Assembly: GCF_002741035.1 (NCBI RefSeq)
Contig: NZ_CP016808.1
Span: 3,768,501 to 3,832,500, forward strand
Source of the DNA: Paenibacillus sp. BIHB 4019
GTDB lineage: Bacteria; Bacillota; Bacilli; Paenibacillales; Paenibacillaceae
DNA length: 64,000 nucleotides
Reading direction: 5' to 3'
In this document: piece by piece, positions 1 to 8,128 of the stretch
How positions within the stretch are numbered: position 1 is the stretch's first letter
Layout of the letters: the number at the start of each line of letters is the position of its first letter
Made by a program: the position numbers and the translations under genes
Notes under the pieces: model-generated
What the model saw: the letters and a program-made list of their open reading frames with translations, nothing else
What the model was told of the DNA's origin: nothing
Databases searched by the model: none

Positions 1-674
1 TGCTGCAGCATACGGTGTCCGTGTCCAACGATTTTCCGGAGCAGGCTTGGGCGGACACGCTGTTTATGGCGGCATTTTTCCTGCTGCGGGTAGGCAGCAA
101 GCTGCAAGACCAGGCGATGATTCAGGATGCCCTGAATCAATATTACTGGCATATTAAATACCTGCAAAACCCTAGCACGGGCCTGTGGTACCATGGCTAC
201 AATAATGTGAAGCAGGATCATATGTCGGGGTTTTACTGGGCGAGAGCAAATGCCTGGGGTGCTTATACGATGTCGCAGGTTAAGCCGCTGCTAAAAGAAT
301 GGTATTTGTATCCGCAGTGTATGGATGTGGAGTGCTCGCTCCGGGACCAGTTGGCCGCACTGAAGCTTGTGCAGACGGAGAACGGCTTGTGGCGGACCTT
401 GCTCGATGACGTGGAATCCTATGAGGAGGTCTCGGCGTCCTGCGGAATTGCGGCGGCGATGATCAATAACGGCAATCCGCTGCACACCAAATATGTGCAG
501 AAAGCCCTCAATGGCATCATGGAAAACATTAGCGAGGATGGACGGGTACTGTCTGTATCTGGAGGAACGGCAGTCATGAAGGACCGGGAAGGGTACCGCA
601 ATATTCCAAAAGACTGGATTCAGGGCTGGGGACAAGGCTTAGCACTCGCTTTTCTATCCGATATGCTTAAATAG
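1..674 (+). CDS. Glycoside hydrolase family 105/88 protein (unsaturated rhamnogalacturonyl hydrolase-like), 5' end cut by window edge
   Basis: The reading frame is open from base 3, upstream of the first possible start (GTG at 15), so this is the C-terminal part (about 223 residues) of a longer protein of the YteR/YesR type, normally about 350-370 residues. Visible family signatures are FPEQAWADTLFM, whose Asp is the likely catalytic acid/base, WYHGYNN, the WARANAWGAY block and the C-terminal GWGQGLALAFL. Such enzymes remove the 4,5-unsaturated uronic acid left at the non-reducing end of oligosaccharides by polysaccharide lyases, in the cytoplasm. It ends 12 bases before the GH112 gene, so the two are probably co-transcribed. 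A second GH105 gene lies at 21223-22293. Family assignment is firm; the exact uronide substrate is not visible. Confidence 0.85.
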   Translation, partial: LQHTVSVSNDFPEQAWADTLFMAAFFLLRVGSKLQDQAMIQDALNQYYWHIKYLQNPSTGLWYHGYNNVKQDHMSGFYWARANAWGAYTMSQVKPLLKEWYLYPQCMDVECSLRDQLAALKLVQTENGLWRTLLDDVESYEEVSASCGIAAAMINNGNPLHTKYVQKALNGIMENISEDGRVLSVSGGTAVMKDREGYRNIPKDWIQGWGQGLALAFLSDMLK

Positions 675-686
675 GAGGGAATCCAT

Positions 687-2849
687 TTGTCGAAACAAAC
701 GAAGGGGGCCTTTACCCTGCCTGGCGAAGCAGGTTATGAGGCACTGACTCTGGAATTAGCGGAGCGCTGGGGCGCCGATGTCATCCGTGACAGTGACGGC
801 ACGAAGCTGTCTGATGAAATTATTAACGCAGGCTACGGTATATATTCTACGATCTGTATTGTTAGAGACCATAATGAGTGGGCATCGCAAAATTTGGATA
901 AGCTGCAGCAGTGTTTTTTAATTACGAATCCGAAGGTAGCGGTGCAGGATTATTTATCCGTTTATGTGATGGAGGATTTCTTCGCTGAGCAGTTCAGAGT
1001 CAATGATTCCAAAGAGGCGTTTAAGTACTGGCAGGTTATTGACCGGACGACTGGGGAAGAGGTTCCGAGAGAGCAGTGGAATTTTGACCGCGAATCGGGG
1101 AATGTGGTGCTTACCGGAATTGTGCCTTGGCATAAATATACGGTCAGCTTCATGGCCTACCGGATCTGGGAAGAAATCTCGATGTACAATCACACCACGA
1201 ATAACTGGAACAAAGAGCATCTGATGCAGATTGATCCGATGTATCTGGAAACGCAGCAGTATATGCTGGACTGGATGGAAAACTGGTGCGCCCAGCATAA
1301 GGAAACAACGGTAGTCCGCTTCACCTCCTTATTTTATAATTTTGCCTGGATCTGGGGCAGCAGCGAGCGCAATCGCCATCTGTTCTCGGATTGGGGTTCC
1401 TATGATTTTACGGTGAGTGCCAAAGCGCTTGATTTGTTCGCCAAAAAGTATGGCTATTCGCTGACGGCCGAGGATTTTGTAAATGGCGGCAAATACCGTG
1501 TCAGCCATATTCCGGCAGAGCAGCGCAAGCTCGACTGGATGGCATTTATTAATGATTTTGTCATTGGCTTCAGCAAACAGCTGATTGATATTGTGCATAA
1601 GCACGGCAAGCTGGCCTACGTCTTCTATGATGACAGCTGGGTGGGCATGGAGCCATATAATGACCGCTTTCCGGAGTTTGGCTTTGACGGCATGATTAAA
1701 TGCGTATTCTCGGGTTATGAAGCACGGATGTGTTCAGGGGTAAAGGTGGACACGCATGAAATCCGGCTGCATCCTTATTTGTTCCCGGTCGGATTAGGCG
1801 GACTGCCTACCTTTATGGAGGGCGGCGATCCTACGCTGGATGCCAAGAAGTACTGGATTAATATCCGCCGCGCCCTGCTCAGAGAGCCAATTGATCGAAT
1901 CGGATTGGGCGGATACTTGCATTTGGTAGAGCCTTACCCGGACTTCTGCGATTATATCGAGAAGATTGCCAATGAATTCAGGGAGATCAAAGAGCTGCAT
2001 CAGCAAGGCAAGCCTTATCAAATCAAGACGAAGGTTGCTGTTCTGCACAGCTGGGGCAAGCTGAGATCGTGGACGCTGTCCGGCCATTTCCATGAGACCT
2101 ACATGCATGATCTGATTCATATTAACGAGGCGTTATCTGGCTTGCCGGTTGAGGTCGGATTCATCGATTTTGAGGATATTCTTCAGGGCGAGCTGCAAAA
2201 CTATGATGTGGTAATCAATGCCGGTTCGGCGGGTTCAGCATGGAGCGGCGGAACGCACTGGAACGATAGCAAATGCGTGGACATCCTGACCAAGTGGGTG
2301 TACGAGGGTGGTACGTTTATCGGGGTTAACCAGCCTTCGGCGGTTGAAGGGCATGACAGCTTTTTCAGAATGGCCCATATTCTCGGCGTGGATGAGGATA
2401 CCGGCGCCAGAGTCGTTCATGGCAAATGGGCTTATGAGGCTTGTGACGAGCACGGACTGGTGCCTGTTGGGGCAAGCATAGCCGCTAAGAAGGGCATCTA
2501 TCTTACCGACGGATCAGCTGCGGTTGCGCATGAAACGGACGGACAAATCACGCTGTCTACGCATGCTTTTGGCAAAGGCAAGGGAATCTACCTTTCTTCG
2601 TTCGAATTCAGCTTAGAAAATTCCCGATTGCTGCTGAACCTGATCCGCTATGCCGGCAATGAGCGGAATGAACCGAAATATATGACGGATAACTTATATA
2701 CAGAGTGTGCTTATTATCCGGAAAGTAAAATACTCGTTGTAATTAACAACAGCGATCAGCTTCAAAGCACGACAATTGGTACGGAATATGGGCAGCAGAC
2801 GATTGAATTAGCTCCGTATGACACAGCGATTATGACGCTTGGCGGGTAA
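687..2849 (+). CDS. GH112 beta-D-galactosyl phosphorylase (galacto-N-biose/lacto-N-biose or galactosyl-1,4-L-rhamnose phosphorylase)
   Basis: The 720-residue protein matches the GH112 family over its whole length, which is close to the usual size. Landmarks are RFTLP-like FTLPGEAGYEA at the N-terminus, ADVIRDSDGT, HNEW, YWQVIDRTTGE, MYNHTTN, VVRFTSLFY, the DDSWVGMEPYND segment carrying the likely general-acid Asp, GGYL, HSWGKLRSW and the C-terminal FGKGKGIYLSS. These cytoplasmic enzymes use phosphate to cleave a beta-galactoside and release galactose 1-phosphate. Start TTG at 687 follows the ribosome binding site TAGGAGGGAATCCA. Known GH112 enzymes act on galacto-N-biose, lacto-N-biose or beta-1,4-galactosyl-L-rhamnose. 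The adjacent GH105 gene favours the rhamnose-specific activity (inference from rhamnogalacturonan I chemistry), but specificity cannot be read here. Confidence 0.87.
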   Translation: MSKQTKGAFTLPGEAGYEALTLELAERWGADVIRDSDGTKLSDEIINAGYGIYSTICIVRDHNEWASQNLDKLQQCFLITNPKVAVQDYLSVYVMEDFFAEQFRVNDSKEAFKYWQVIDRTTGEEVPREQWNFDRESGNVVLTGIVPWHKYTVSFMAYRIWEEISMYNHTTNNWNKEHLMQIDPMYLETQQYMLDWMENWCAQHKETTVVRFTSLFYNFAWIWGSSERNRHLFSDWGSYDFTVSAKALDLFAKKYGYSLTAEDFVNGGKYRVSHIPAEQRKLDWMAFINDFVIGFSKQLIDIVHKHGKLAYVFYDDSWVGMEPYNDRFPEFGFDGMIKCVFSGYEARMCSGVKVDTHEIRLHPYLFPVGLGGLPTFMEGGDPTLDAKKYWINIRRALLREPIDRIGLGGYLHLVEPYPDFCDYIEKIANEFREIKELHQQGKPYQIKTKVAVLHSWGKLRSWTLSGHFHETYMHDLIHINEALSGLPVEVGFIDFEDILQGELQNYDVVINAGSAGSAWSGGTHWNDSKCVDILTKWVYEGGTFIGVNQPSAVEGHDSFFRMAHILGVDEDTGARVVHGKWAYEACDEHGLVPVGASIAAKKGIYLTDGSAAVAHETDGQITLSTHAFGKGKGIYLSSFEFSLENSRLLLNLIRYAGNERNEPKYMTDNLYTECAYYPESKILVVINNSDQLQSTTIGTEYGQQTIELAPYDTAIMTLGG

Positions 2850-2896
2850 ACTGCTTCAAATCGTGGACAGGTACATTTAATTCGTGCCAAATAAGC

Positions 2897-2944
2897 AAAA
2901 AGGTAAAAAGGCAACTCATTATGAGCTGCCTTTTTACCTTTTTC
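2897..2944. terminator. Bidirectional intrinsic terminator between GH112 and speA-like genes
   Basis: A long inverted repeat (AAAAAGGTAAAAAGGCA pairing with TGCCTTTTTACCTTTTT around a CTCATTATGAG centre) lies between two convergent genes. A-rich and U-rich arms on both sides let it serve both strands. Confidence 0.85.
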
Positions 2945-2953
2945 CGATTTGCG

Positions 2954-4414
2954 TTATTCCGAACCTAAAACTCTTAATTGATTCACATAAGGATCAGCGG
3001 TACCCTGCAATTCGCAATTCTGTTTTTTTAGAATTTGAATATACTCCACGATTTCTTTAGAAATCCGCTCGCCCATGCAGATAACAGGGATGCCGGGCGG
3101 ATAAGCCATGACCATCTCGCCGGCAATTTCTCCAATTGAATCTTCTAGCGCAACAACCTTTTTGGGGCTATAAAAAGCATTTCGCGGGGAAACGATCATC
3201 TCTGGGCTTTTAGGAATGGCAACCACATTTTTAGAATCGACCTTCTCTGTCTTGGAGGAAATGTCTCTAAGCGCTTGGACCAGCGTCTCAAGGTTTTCTT
3301 TGGAATCCCCAATGCTGACAATAGCTAATAGATTATGCATGTCAGACAGCTCAAGCTGGATATTATACTCTTTTCTCAAGAGGGTTTCTACTTGATAGCC
3401 GGTATAACCAAGACCTGCAACATGGATGCTTAATTTCGTTTCATCAAAATCAAAGCAGCCCGGCGTGCCAATCAGATCTTGTCCGAAGGCGTACAAGCCT
3501 TCTATTTTGTTAATTTCATCTCTAGCCCACCTTGCCAGCCATAAGGTTTCTTCGAGCATATCGCTCCCGGCGGTAGCCATTTGCTTGCGGGCCAGATCGA
3601 GTGAGCACATGAGCAGGTAGGAGGCGCTAGTTGTAAAAGTCAGGCTTAACACCTGTTTCACTCTTTCGGGCAAAATGATGTCGCTTCTTAAAAGCAGTAC
3701 GGAGCTTTGCGTCATGGAGCCTGCCGTTTTGTGCATGCTGGCAGCACTCATATCTGCTCCCACCTCCATGGCCGTCAAAGGGAAGTCATCATGGAAAGAC
3801 ATATGGGCACCGTGCGCCTCATCGACCAAAACAGCCATATCATGGCGGTGCGCGATTCTAACGATGGCCTTCAAGTCCGAAACCGCGCCATAATAAGTCG
3901 GATTAACTACAAAAACAGCTTTCGCATGAGGATGCTCTTTAATCGTCTTTTTTAAGCTTTCTTCCGAAATGCCCATAGCTATACCAAGCTGATCATTGAT
4001 TTCAGGCTGTATATATACAGGAATGGCCCCGCTTAAAAAGATTCCACCGATCGTGGATTTATGGGCATTCCGTGGAATAATGATTTTATCACCCGGTTCG
4101 CAAGCGCTCATAATCATAGCTTGCACACCAGCTGAGGTACCGTTAACTAGAAAAAAAGCATTTTGCGCGCCGAAAGCATTCGCCATGAGCTTTTCTGCTT
4201 CCAGAATTACGCCTGTAGGGTTATTCGCAAAGTCCAAATCCTCCATGCCATTAACGTCCATTTGCAGCATTCGCTCGCCTACATAATCGCTTAATTCCTT
4301 TAAGCCGCGCCCTTGCTTATGCCCCGGTACGTGAAACGGGACCACCTTATCATCTACATATTTTTTAACCGCATCGAATAAGGGTGTCCGTCTTTGATCC
4401 AATCTTGTCAACAT
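2954..4414 (-). CDS. speA: Arginine/lysine/ornithine decarboxylase, SpeA/YaaO type
   Basis: A 486-residue fold-type I PLP decarboxylase of the Bacillus SpeA class (about 490 residues). Seen: FHVPGHKQGRG near residue 30, NGTSAG at 91-96 (PLP phosphate contacts), NPTYYGAVSDL at 171, VDEAHGAH at 198 and SMHKTAG with the PLP-binding lysine at about 229. The C-terminal Orn/Arg/Lys decarboxylase domain holds YPPGIPV. In Bacillus this enzyme makes agmatine from arginine as the first step of polyamine synthesis; family members also use lysine or ornithine, and the residues visible do not decide this. ATG at 4414 is preceded by a GGAGG-type site (CTGGAGGAATGAATG read on the minus strand). It stands alone, with no speE/speB genes beside it. 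Confidence 0.85.
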   Translation of the reverse strand: MLTRLDQRRTPLFDAVKKYVDDKVVPFHVPGHKQGRGLKELSDYVGERMLQMDVNGMEDLDFANNPTGVILEAEKLMANAFGAQNAFFLVNGTSAGVQAMIMSACEPGDKIIIPRNAHKSTIGGIFLSGAIPVYIQPEINDQLGIAMGISEESLKKTIKEHPHAKAVFVVNPTYYGAVSDLKAIVRIAHRHDMAVLVDEAHGAHMSFHDDFPLTAMEVGADMSAASMHKTAGSMTQSSVLLLRSDIILPERVKQVLSLTFTTSASYLLMCSLDLARKQMATAGSDMLEETLWLARWARDEINKIEGLYAFGQDLIGTPGCFDFDETKLSIHVAGLGYTGYQVETLLRKEYNIQLELSDMHNLLAIVSIGDSKENLETLVQALRDISSKTEKVDSKNVVAIPKSPEMIVSPRNAFYSPKKVVALEDSIGEIAGEMVMAYPPGIPVICMGERISKEIVEYIQILKKQNCELQGTADPYVNQLRVLGSE

Positions 4415-4719
4415 TCATTCCTCCAGCAGATTAATAGGTATAAATTTGAAAAAAGATAAAGATTATTTAGTATAACATATTGTTAGGATATGATACGCGA
4501 AATGTCTGGTTGTCGAGTACTGTCATTTCTAGCCCTTGTAGAAATAGGGGGAAACGATAGAGTAAAGCAAGAAAACAAGAGAAAGCAGCAGAAATATAAG
4601 GTGTAAAAAAAAGGTAATTGAGACCAAGCGTCTATTCTATAATAATGGTAAAAATGGTAATTTTATATACATGACTGGCCAGTCTAATATATGAGAATGT
4701 AGGGGAGAGACGTTTAATT
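4415..4719. other. Intergenic region between speA and a secreted protein gene
   Basis: This A+T-rich 305-base stretch separates divergent genes and must hold both promoters. A TATAAT-like box is at 4638-4643 with TTGAGA at 4618-4623, but the 14-base spacing is short, so I do not call it. A small hairpin (ATTTCTA / TAGAAAT) lies near 4524-4544. No coding signal was seen. Confidence 0.4.
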
Positions 4720-5148
4720 ATGAAGAAAAAACTAATCGCTATGTTAAGTACTTTTATTCTAGTTGCCGTGCTTGTACTTCCAGCAAGTGCAAGTGCCGCT
4801 GTGTATGTTCCACCGTTTGAGCCTGATAGTGCAAGCAATCCGCACATATTTAGTGCTGGAGATTGGTCTTTTCCTACCTTAACGCCTGGGGATAGAGATT
4901 ATTTTAAGTTTACGAATACATTTTCGTATACTAGGACGTATACGCTAGTTGTGGAAAGCCCCGTTGGCTTTAACTATGTTCCAGCCTCTATAAATGCAAC
5001 TGGTGTGCTGCTGATTAACCCAGTGGTACAACAATATGGCTATTATCGCTACGACATTGTGTGTAATCCAGGCGCCGTAGTCAATATTGAAGTTGAGGCA
5101 CAAGTTAGTGGTTATTCACCGAATACTTATTTTATTCTTATCGCTTAA
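4720..5148 (+). CDS. Small secreted protein of unknown function
   Basis: A 142-residue protein with a clear Sec signal peptide: Met-Lys-Lys-Lys, a hydrophobic core to about residue 20 and a PASASA-A cleavage site near residue 26. The mature part of about 115 residues is rich in aromatic residues, Thr, Ser and Val with little charge, consistent with a small extracellular beta-sandwich. It has no cysteine pair, LPXTG, repeat or catalytic motif. ATG at 4720 follows GGGGAGAG at 4699-4706. It stands alone between a divergent speA and a terminator hairpin at 5210-5254. I do not recognise the family. Confidence 0.7.
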   Translation: MKKKLIAMLSTFILVAVLVLPASASAAVYVPPFEPDSASNPHIFSAGDWSFPTLTPGDRDYFKFTNTFSYTRTYTLVVESPVGFNYVPASINATGVLLINPVVQQYGYYRYDIVCNPGAVVNIEVEAQVSGYSPNTYFILIA

Positions 5149-5209
5149 TATGAACGGAACCATTTAAAGCTCAGTAGACAAAGACAGAAATGAATATGTC
5201 GAAAGCATT

Positions 5210-5254
5210 GGAGATTTGAAGCCTGCTGGCAGCGGGCTAAGAGTCTCTTTTTTT
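5210..5254 (+). terminator. Intrinsic terminator after the secreted protein gene
   Basis: AGCC-t-GCT-GGC-AGC-g-GGCT (5220-5238) forms a G+C-rich stem, extended by GAGA...TCTC, and is followed by eight T residues. It lies immediately upstream of the extended -10 element at 5261. Confidence 0.75.
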
Positions 5255-5260
5255 TAACTG

Positions 5261-5300
5261 TAAATTTCTATATTTGGTATACTGAAATAGTTGGAAGATT
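5261..5300 (+). promoter_or_regulatory. Extended -10 promoter block, copy 1 (upstream of the DUF4279 gene)
   Basis: A 27-base block at 5261-5287 contains TTGGTATACT, that is TG-N-TATACT, an extended -10 promoter, and is followed five bases later by GGAAGATT (5293-5300). The same block with one base changed, and the same GGAAGATT, occurs at 46862-46902 upstream of another accessory gene. Conservation of the flanking A/T sequence, not only the hexamer, suggests a duplicated promoter or one more extensive recognition element. Confidence 0.6.
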
Positions 5301-5408
5301 ATGCATGTTGGGCTATGGAAAAAACAGTGGAAAATCGGAAACATCGGATTTTATCAAAGTCATGAATACAGAGGCATGATCAGAAATCGTCTAATCGATA
5401 TGAATTAA
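5301..5408 (+). CDS. Possible 35-codon ORF before the DUF4279 gene
   Basis: ATG at 5301 opens 35 codons beginning MHVGLWKKQW and ending at TAA 5406-5408, 12 bases before the DUF4279 gene. Only GGAAG three bases upstream could act as a ribosome binding site, which is too close to be convincing. It may be a leader ORF, a remnant, or chance. No family is recognised. Confidence 0.25.
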   Translation: MHVGLWKKQWKIGNIGFYQSHEYRGMIRNRLIDMN

Positions 5409-5420
5409 GGAGGTTCGAAG

Positions 5421-6074
5421 ATGATTGAGACATTTGAGAAAATTGCACGCAAGGAAATAGAAAAACAATCCTTCGAGCTAACGAAACAGTATTTATCCGT
5501 ACATAAGTTGGTTTATGAGAATGGTAAACCTAAAATAGCAGATGTGATAATGAATGACGGAGAACAATCCGCTGAAGTATATTTTTCGATTGCTGATGAA
5601 GCATATTATTTCGTGGTTTATTTAGATACTTCACCTGAAGTAACAGTAAGATTTATGGGAATGAGTGCTGGAAACCGTGTATATTTATCAGTTTCAGCTA
5701 ACGTAGCTAATTTGGAAAAATTATTGAAGGGAATTAATCTGGTACCCTCAAAAACATGGCAGAAAGGAACTCAAATTTCATATAGAAATACGAATAGATT
5801 CCATGAAGATAGCGGGTTTACTTTCCAATTAGAAGATAAGAAAACGGGTGAAGTTGAAGAGAAATTAGCAAATTTAATAAATAAATTAGAAACATCGAAT
5901 TTGATTCAAATTATTGAATCAGAAGAAATTCATAAAGTGGTTCGGGTTGTTTACTACGGCTACAAAGAACAGATGTGGGGAATTAATCTAAAACCAAAAA
6001 TTATTGAAAAACTATCCAAGCTAAATGCTTCATTAGATATAGATTTATATGCAAGCGGACCGGATTTGGAGTAA
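5421..6074 (+). CDS. DUF4279-like protein, probable orphan immunity-type protein
   Basis: A 217-residue protein without signal peptide or membrane segment. Residues about 45-105 read as one module (VYFSIADEAYYFVVYLD, GNRVYLSVSAN). The second half begins LVPSKTWQKGTQISYR, the Trp-Lys-Lys/Gln-Gly pattern of DUF4279 proteins, and ends in DIDLYASGPDLE. DUF4279 proteins are small cytoplasmic proteins often found singly near polymorphic toxin or immunity genes; their biochemical role is not established. ATG at 5421 has a perfect AAGGAGG 7 bases upstream, and transcription can start from the extended -10 block at 5261. The A+T-rich composition resembles the next genes rather than the hydrolase loci. 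No toxin gene is adjacent. Confidence 0.6.
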   Translation: MIETFEKIARKEIEKQSFELTKQYLSVHKLVYENGKPKIADVIMNDGEQSAEVYFSIADEAYYFVVYLDTSPEVTVRFMGMSAGNRVYLSVSANVANLEKLLKGINLVPSKTWQKGTQISYRNTNRFHEDSGFTFQLEDKKTGEVEEKLANLINKLETSNLIQIIESEEIHKVVRVVYYGYKEQMWGINLKPKIIEKLSKLNASLDIDLYASGPDLE

Positions 6075-6212
6075 TTCAAATGAATTTGTCTTAAAACTTC
6101 ATTCAATTAGGTTCATTACAGAAAATATTTGAGGATGATTATAAACGTTCTGGAAAGGATGGCAACATTGGAATGTTTTTGCCAATTCTAATGAGTCAAC
6201 GGGAGAAAAATC

Positions 6213-6437
6213 GTGCTTTATAACTCATTAAAGGAAGAGGGACTGGGGCAAGAACCAGGTGATGCAAAGAGTATAATAAGCAATTTATTAACTATAGGAT
6301 TAAACGATAATGAAGCTAAAGAACAATACGAAGCAGAATTAACATTTTCTAAAGAATTTAGTAGTCAATCATGGTTAACATATGACAAATATGATGATTT
6401 CTTTTGGCACAGTAACGAGAATTTGAAAGTGACTTGA
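6213..6437 (+). CDS. Hypothetical short acidic protein (74 residues), possibly a fragment
   Basis: GTG at 6213 with GGGAG about 10 bases upstream opens 74 codons, rich in Asn, Glu and Lys, with a C-terminal aromatic segment (YDKYDDFFWHSNEN). No domain is recognised. The 138 bases before it show short conserved-looking coding scraps in other frames, so this may be the tail of a decayed gene. Confidence 0.3.
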   Translation: MLYNSLKEEGLGQEPGDAKSIISNLLTIGLNDNEAKEQYEAELTFSKEFSSQSWLTYDKYDDFFWHSNENLKVT

Positions 6438-6568
6438 AGAAAGGGAATCAGGCAGACAAAATTGCATCACTTCAGTGTGGCCGCGTCCTGCCCCTTGGGC
6501 CTTCAATTGGTGAGATGGATCCGTACATAAATGGGTATATGAGAATAATGCGAGGAGTTAAAGAAATT

Positions 6569-6967
6569 GTGCGAATGGTAATTCAAGGATGTTGTCTGTT
6601 GCTGCTTATTTCATTAGTAGCCTGTACGTCAGAGAATGAAAAGTATATTCCAGCCCGAAAGACGCCTAATGGGTTTCACAAGGAATTTTATACAAATACG
6701 ATCGAAATATTAAATTTGATCGACGCAAAGATGAGAGTAGAAACAGCTTATACGCAAGAAGAGCGTAAGGACATTTTGGCTTATTTTATTAAACCTTCAG
6801 AATCGGATGAAGAGCTCTTATTTAAAGCTGATTTTAGCAGCCTAGATGGGATTGCCCAAAAGTATTTTGAAAAACTGAGTGAAAATGACAAAGCAGAAAT
6901 GGAACGATTAAAGGATATGTATGATGACAGTTTGGAAGAAGTTTTAAAGGATTTAAATTTAACGTAG
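6569..6967 (+). CDS. Small lipoprotein of unknown function
   Basis: The open frame extends back to 6434, but the N-terminal 40 residues look non-coding. Starting at GTG 6569 (or ATG 6575), behind GAGGAG at 6552-6557, gives a protein with a lipoprotein signal: MVIQGCCLLLLISLVAC, where LVAC is the lipobox, followed by TSENEKY. The mature part of about 115 residues is charged and helical (repeated Glu/Lys/Asp, for example ENDKAEMERLKDMYDD). It would be anchored to the outer face of the membrane. No domain was recognised. A+T-rich like its neighbours. Confidence 0.55.
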   Translation: MRMVIQGCCLLLLISLVACTSENEKYIPARKTPNGFHKEFYTNTIEILNLIDAKMRVETAYTQEERKDILAYFIKPSESDEELLFKADFSSLDGIAQKYFEKLSENDKAEMERLKDMYDDSLEEVLKDLNLT

Positions 6968-7124
6968 TCGGGGAGGACAATAACTTCTGATAACACTGTA
7001 TAGACATTTTAACAACAGTTCAAGAAGGCTGATGCAATATAGGGCTGGGGCTTTTCGTGAATTAAAGAACGTTATATGTAACCAATGCACACCATAATGA
7101 TCAGTTATTATAGAGGGGTATTAT

Positions 7125-7589
7125 ATGAAAAAATTCCGTGGTATACGTCGGCATTATCGAAAGATAGAAAAACTGATTGTTAGCCATCAATTTCATTTTG
7201 ATGATGAATCGTGGTATAACCACTGGCATATGCACCTTGACTGGAAAGGAATAACGGATGAAAGTATCGGGCATAGAAAAAGTCATTTTAAATATTACCT
7301 AAATATTTTAGATCATATTGAAGAGCAATCAAACGGGAGTGAAATCGACTTTCAAGCTTGGATATATATTAATTCTGAATTTGGTTCGAGTGATGCAGTA
7401 TTTATGCATACAAAAAATCCGTATAGTAAGTTTCCGGTACAATTATTAGAAATCGAATGGGATATTGAAGTGCCTGAACTTTTAAAGGGATTGATTAAGA
7501 GCAATGAATATGTAATAGGAAGAGCTAAATATGAAGCTTCTTATAGTTATTACATTTATAAAATAGGGATTGGAATTTCATTGAAGTAA
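7125..7589 (+). CDS. Hypothetical protein, 154 residues, aromatic-rich
   Basis: ATG at 7125 follows AGGGGT at 7114-7119. The protein begins with a basic stretch (KKFRGIRRHYRKIEKL) and is rich in His, Trp and Tyr (WYNHWHMHLDWKG, SYSYYIYKI), with no signal peptide or membrane span. It resembles in size and composition the single-domain proteins found around immunity islands, but I do not recognise the family. It ends 17 bases before the methyltransferase remnant at 7607. Confidence 0.5.
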   Translation: MKKFRGIRRHYRKIEKLIVSHQFHFDDESWYNHWHMHLDWKGITDESIGHRKSHFKYYLNILDHIEEQSNGSEIDFQAWIYINSEFGSSDAVFMHTKNPYSKFPVQLLEIEWDIEVPELLKGLIKSNEYVIGRAKYEASYSYYIYKIGIGISLK

Positions 7590-7606
7590 CTCAGGGAGGT
7601 TGAGCG

Positions 7607-7756
7607 GTGGGGACCGAGTGGTACGACATGATCGCTAGAAGAAATGGCGGTTATAAAAACAATGCGTTATTTACCATTGAAGGAATTTCCGCGGAACAGA
7701 TCTTTGAAGAGAGACTGAGGGGCATATTGCCAAATTTTAATGTGAGAAAACCTTGA
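7607..7756 (+). pseudogene. 5' remnant of a class I SAM-dependent methyltransferase gene
   Basis: GTG at 7607, with GGGAGG at 7594-7599, opens 49 codons. Residues 3-43 (EWYDMIARRNGGYK, then ALFTIEGISAEQIFEERL and LPNF) match what I remember of the N-terminus of a Bacillota methyltransferase family in which the SAM-binding DAGCGHGEF motif would follow directly. Here the match stops after LPNF and the frame ends seven codons later. The matching C-terminal part is at 11051-11449 on the same strand and in the same order, so one gene appears to have been split or partly replaced. Family recognition is from memory; the collinearity is seen in the sequence. Confidence 0.55.
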
Positions 7757-7884
7757 TTTTACTGAGATTTTCTAAATTGACCGCTATTTATGTGGAAAGA
7801 GGAACCCTTGAAACAACAATATGTTGGTTTATGCTAAAACACGTTTTTTTATGGTTTAGAATGATATAAATTAAAAATGAAAAC

Positions 7885-7929
7885 AAAGAAAAGTCCTGAT
7901 CGTATTGTTCGATCGGGACTTTTTTTATT
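7885..7929 (+). terminator. Intrinsic terminator upstream of the MarR gene
   Basis: AAGTCCTGATCG and CGATCGGGACTT pair around TATTGTT, followed by seven T residues. It lies between the 5' methyltransferase remnant and marR. Confidence 0.85.
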
Positions 7930-8083
7930 ATTTAGAGCTGCATGTTTAAAGGCTATCGAATTTTAATTATTTAACCTTTTAAACAACATAATTCTATGCA
8001 ACGCTAGTAAGTTTATGTACTGTTTTCTAATATTTCATTCAACTGGAGTGATCGGTTGTAAAATCAATTTAAATGTGATATCA

Positions 8084-8095
8084 TTAGCGTGCTAA
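8084..8095. promoter_or_regulatory. Palindromic operator TTAGC-N2-GCTAA upstream of the MarR gene
   Basis: TTAGCGTGCTAA, flanked by A and A/T, is a 12-base inverted repeat 33 bases before the MarR start. The same half-sites recur at 8568-8579 before the monooxygenase gene. This spacing and symmetry are typical of MarR-family dimers. Binding by the adjacent regulator is an inference. Confidence 0.6.
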
Positions 8096-8128
8096 ATAAA
8101 AATATACAAAATGCAAAGGTGTGACGTT

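Noticed and set aside
4618..4643. TTGAGA...TATAAT as promoter of the secreted-protein gene
   Set aside because: The spacing of 14 bases is too short for a confident sigma-A promoter.
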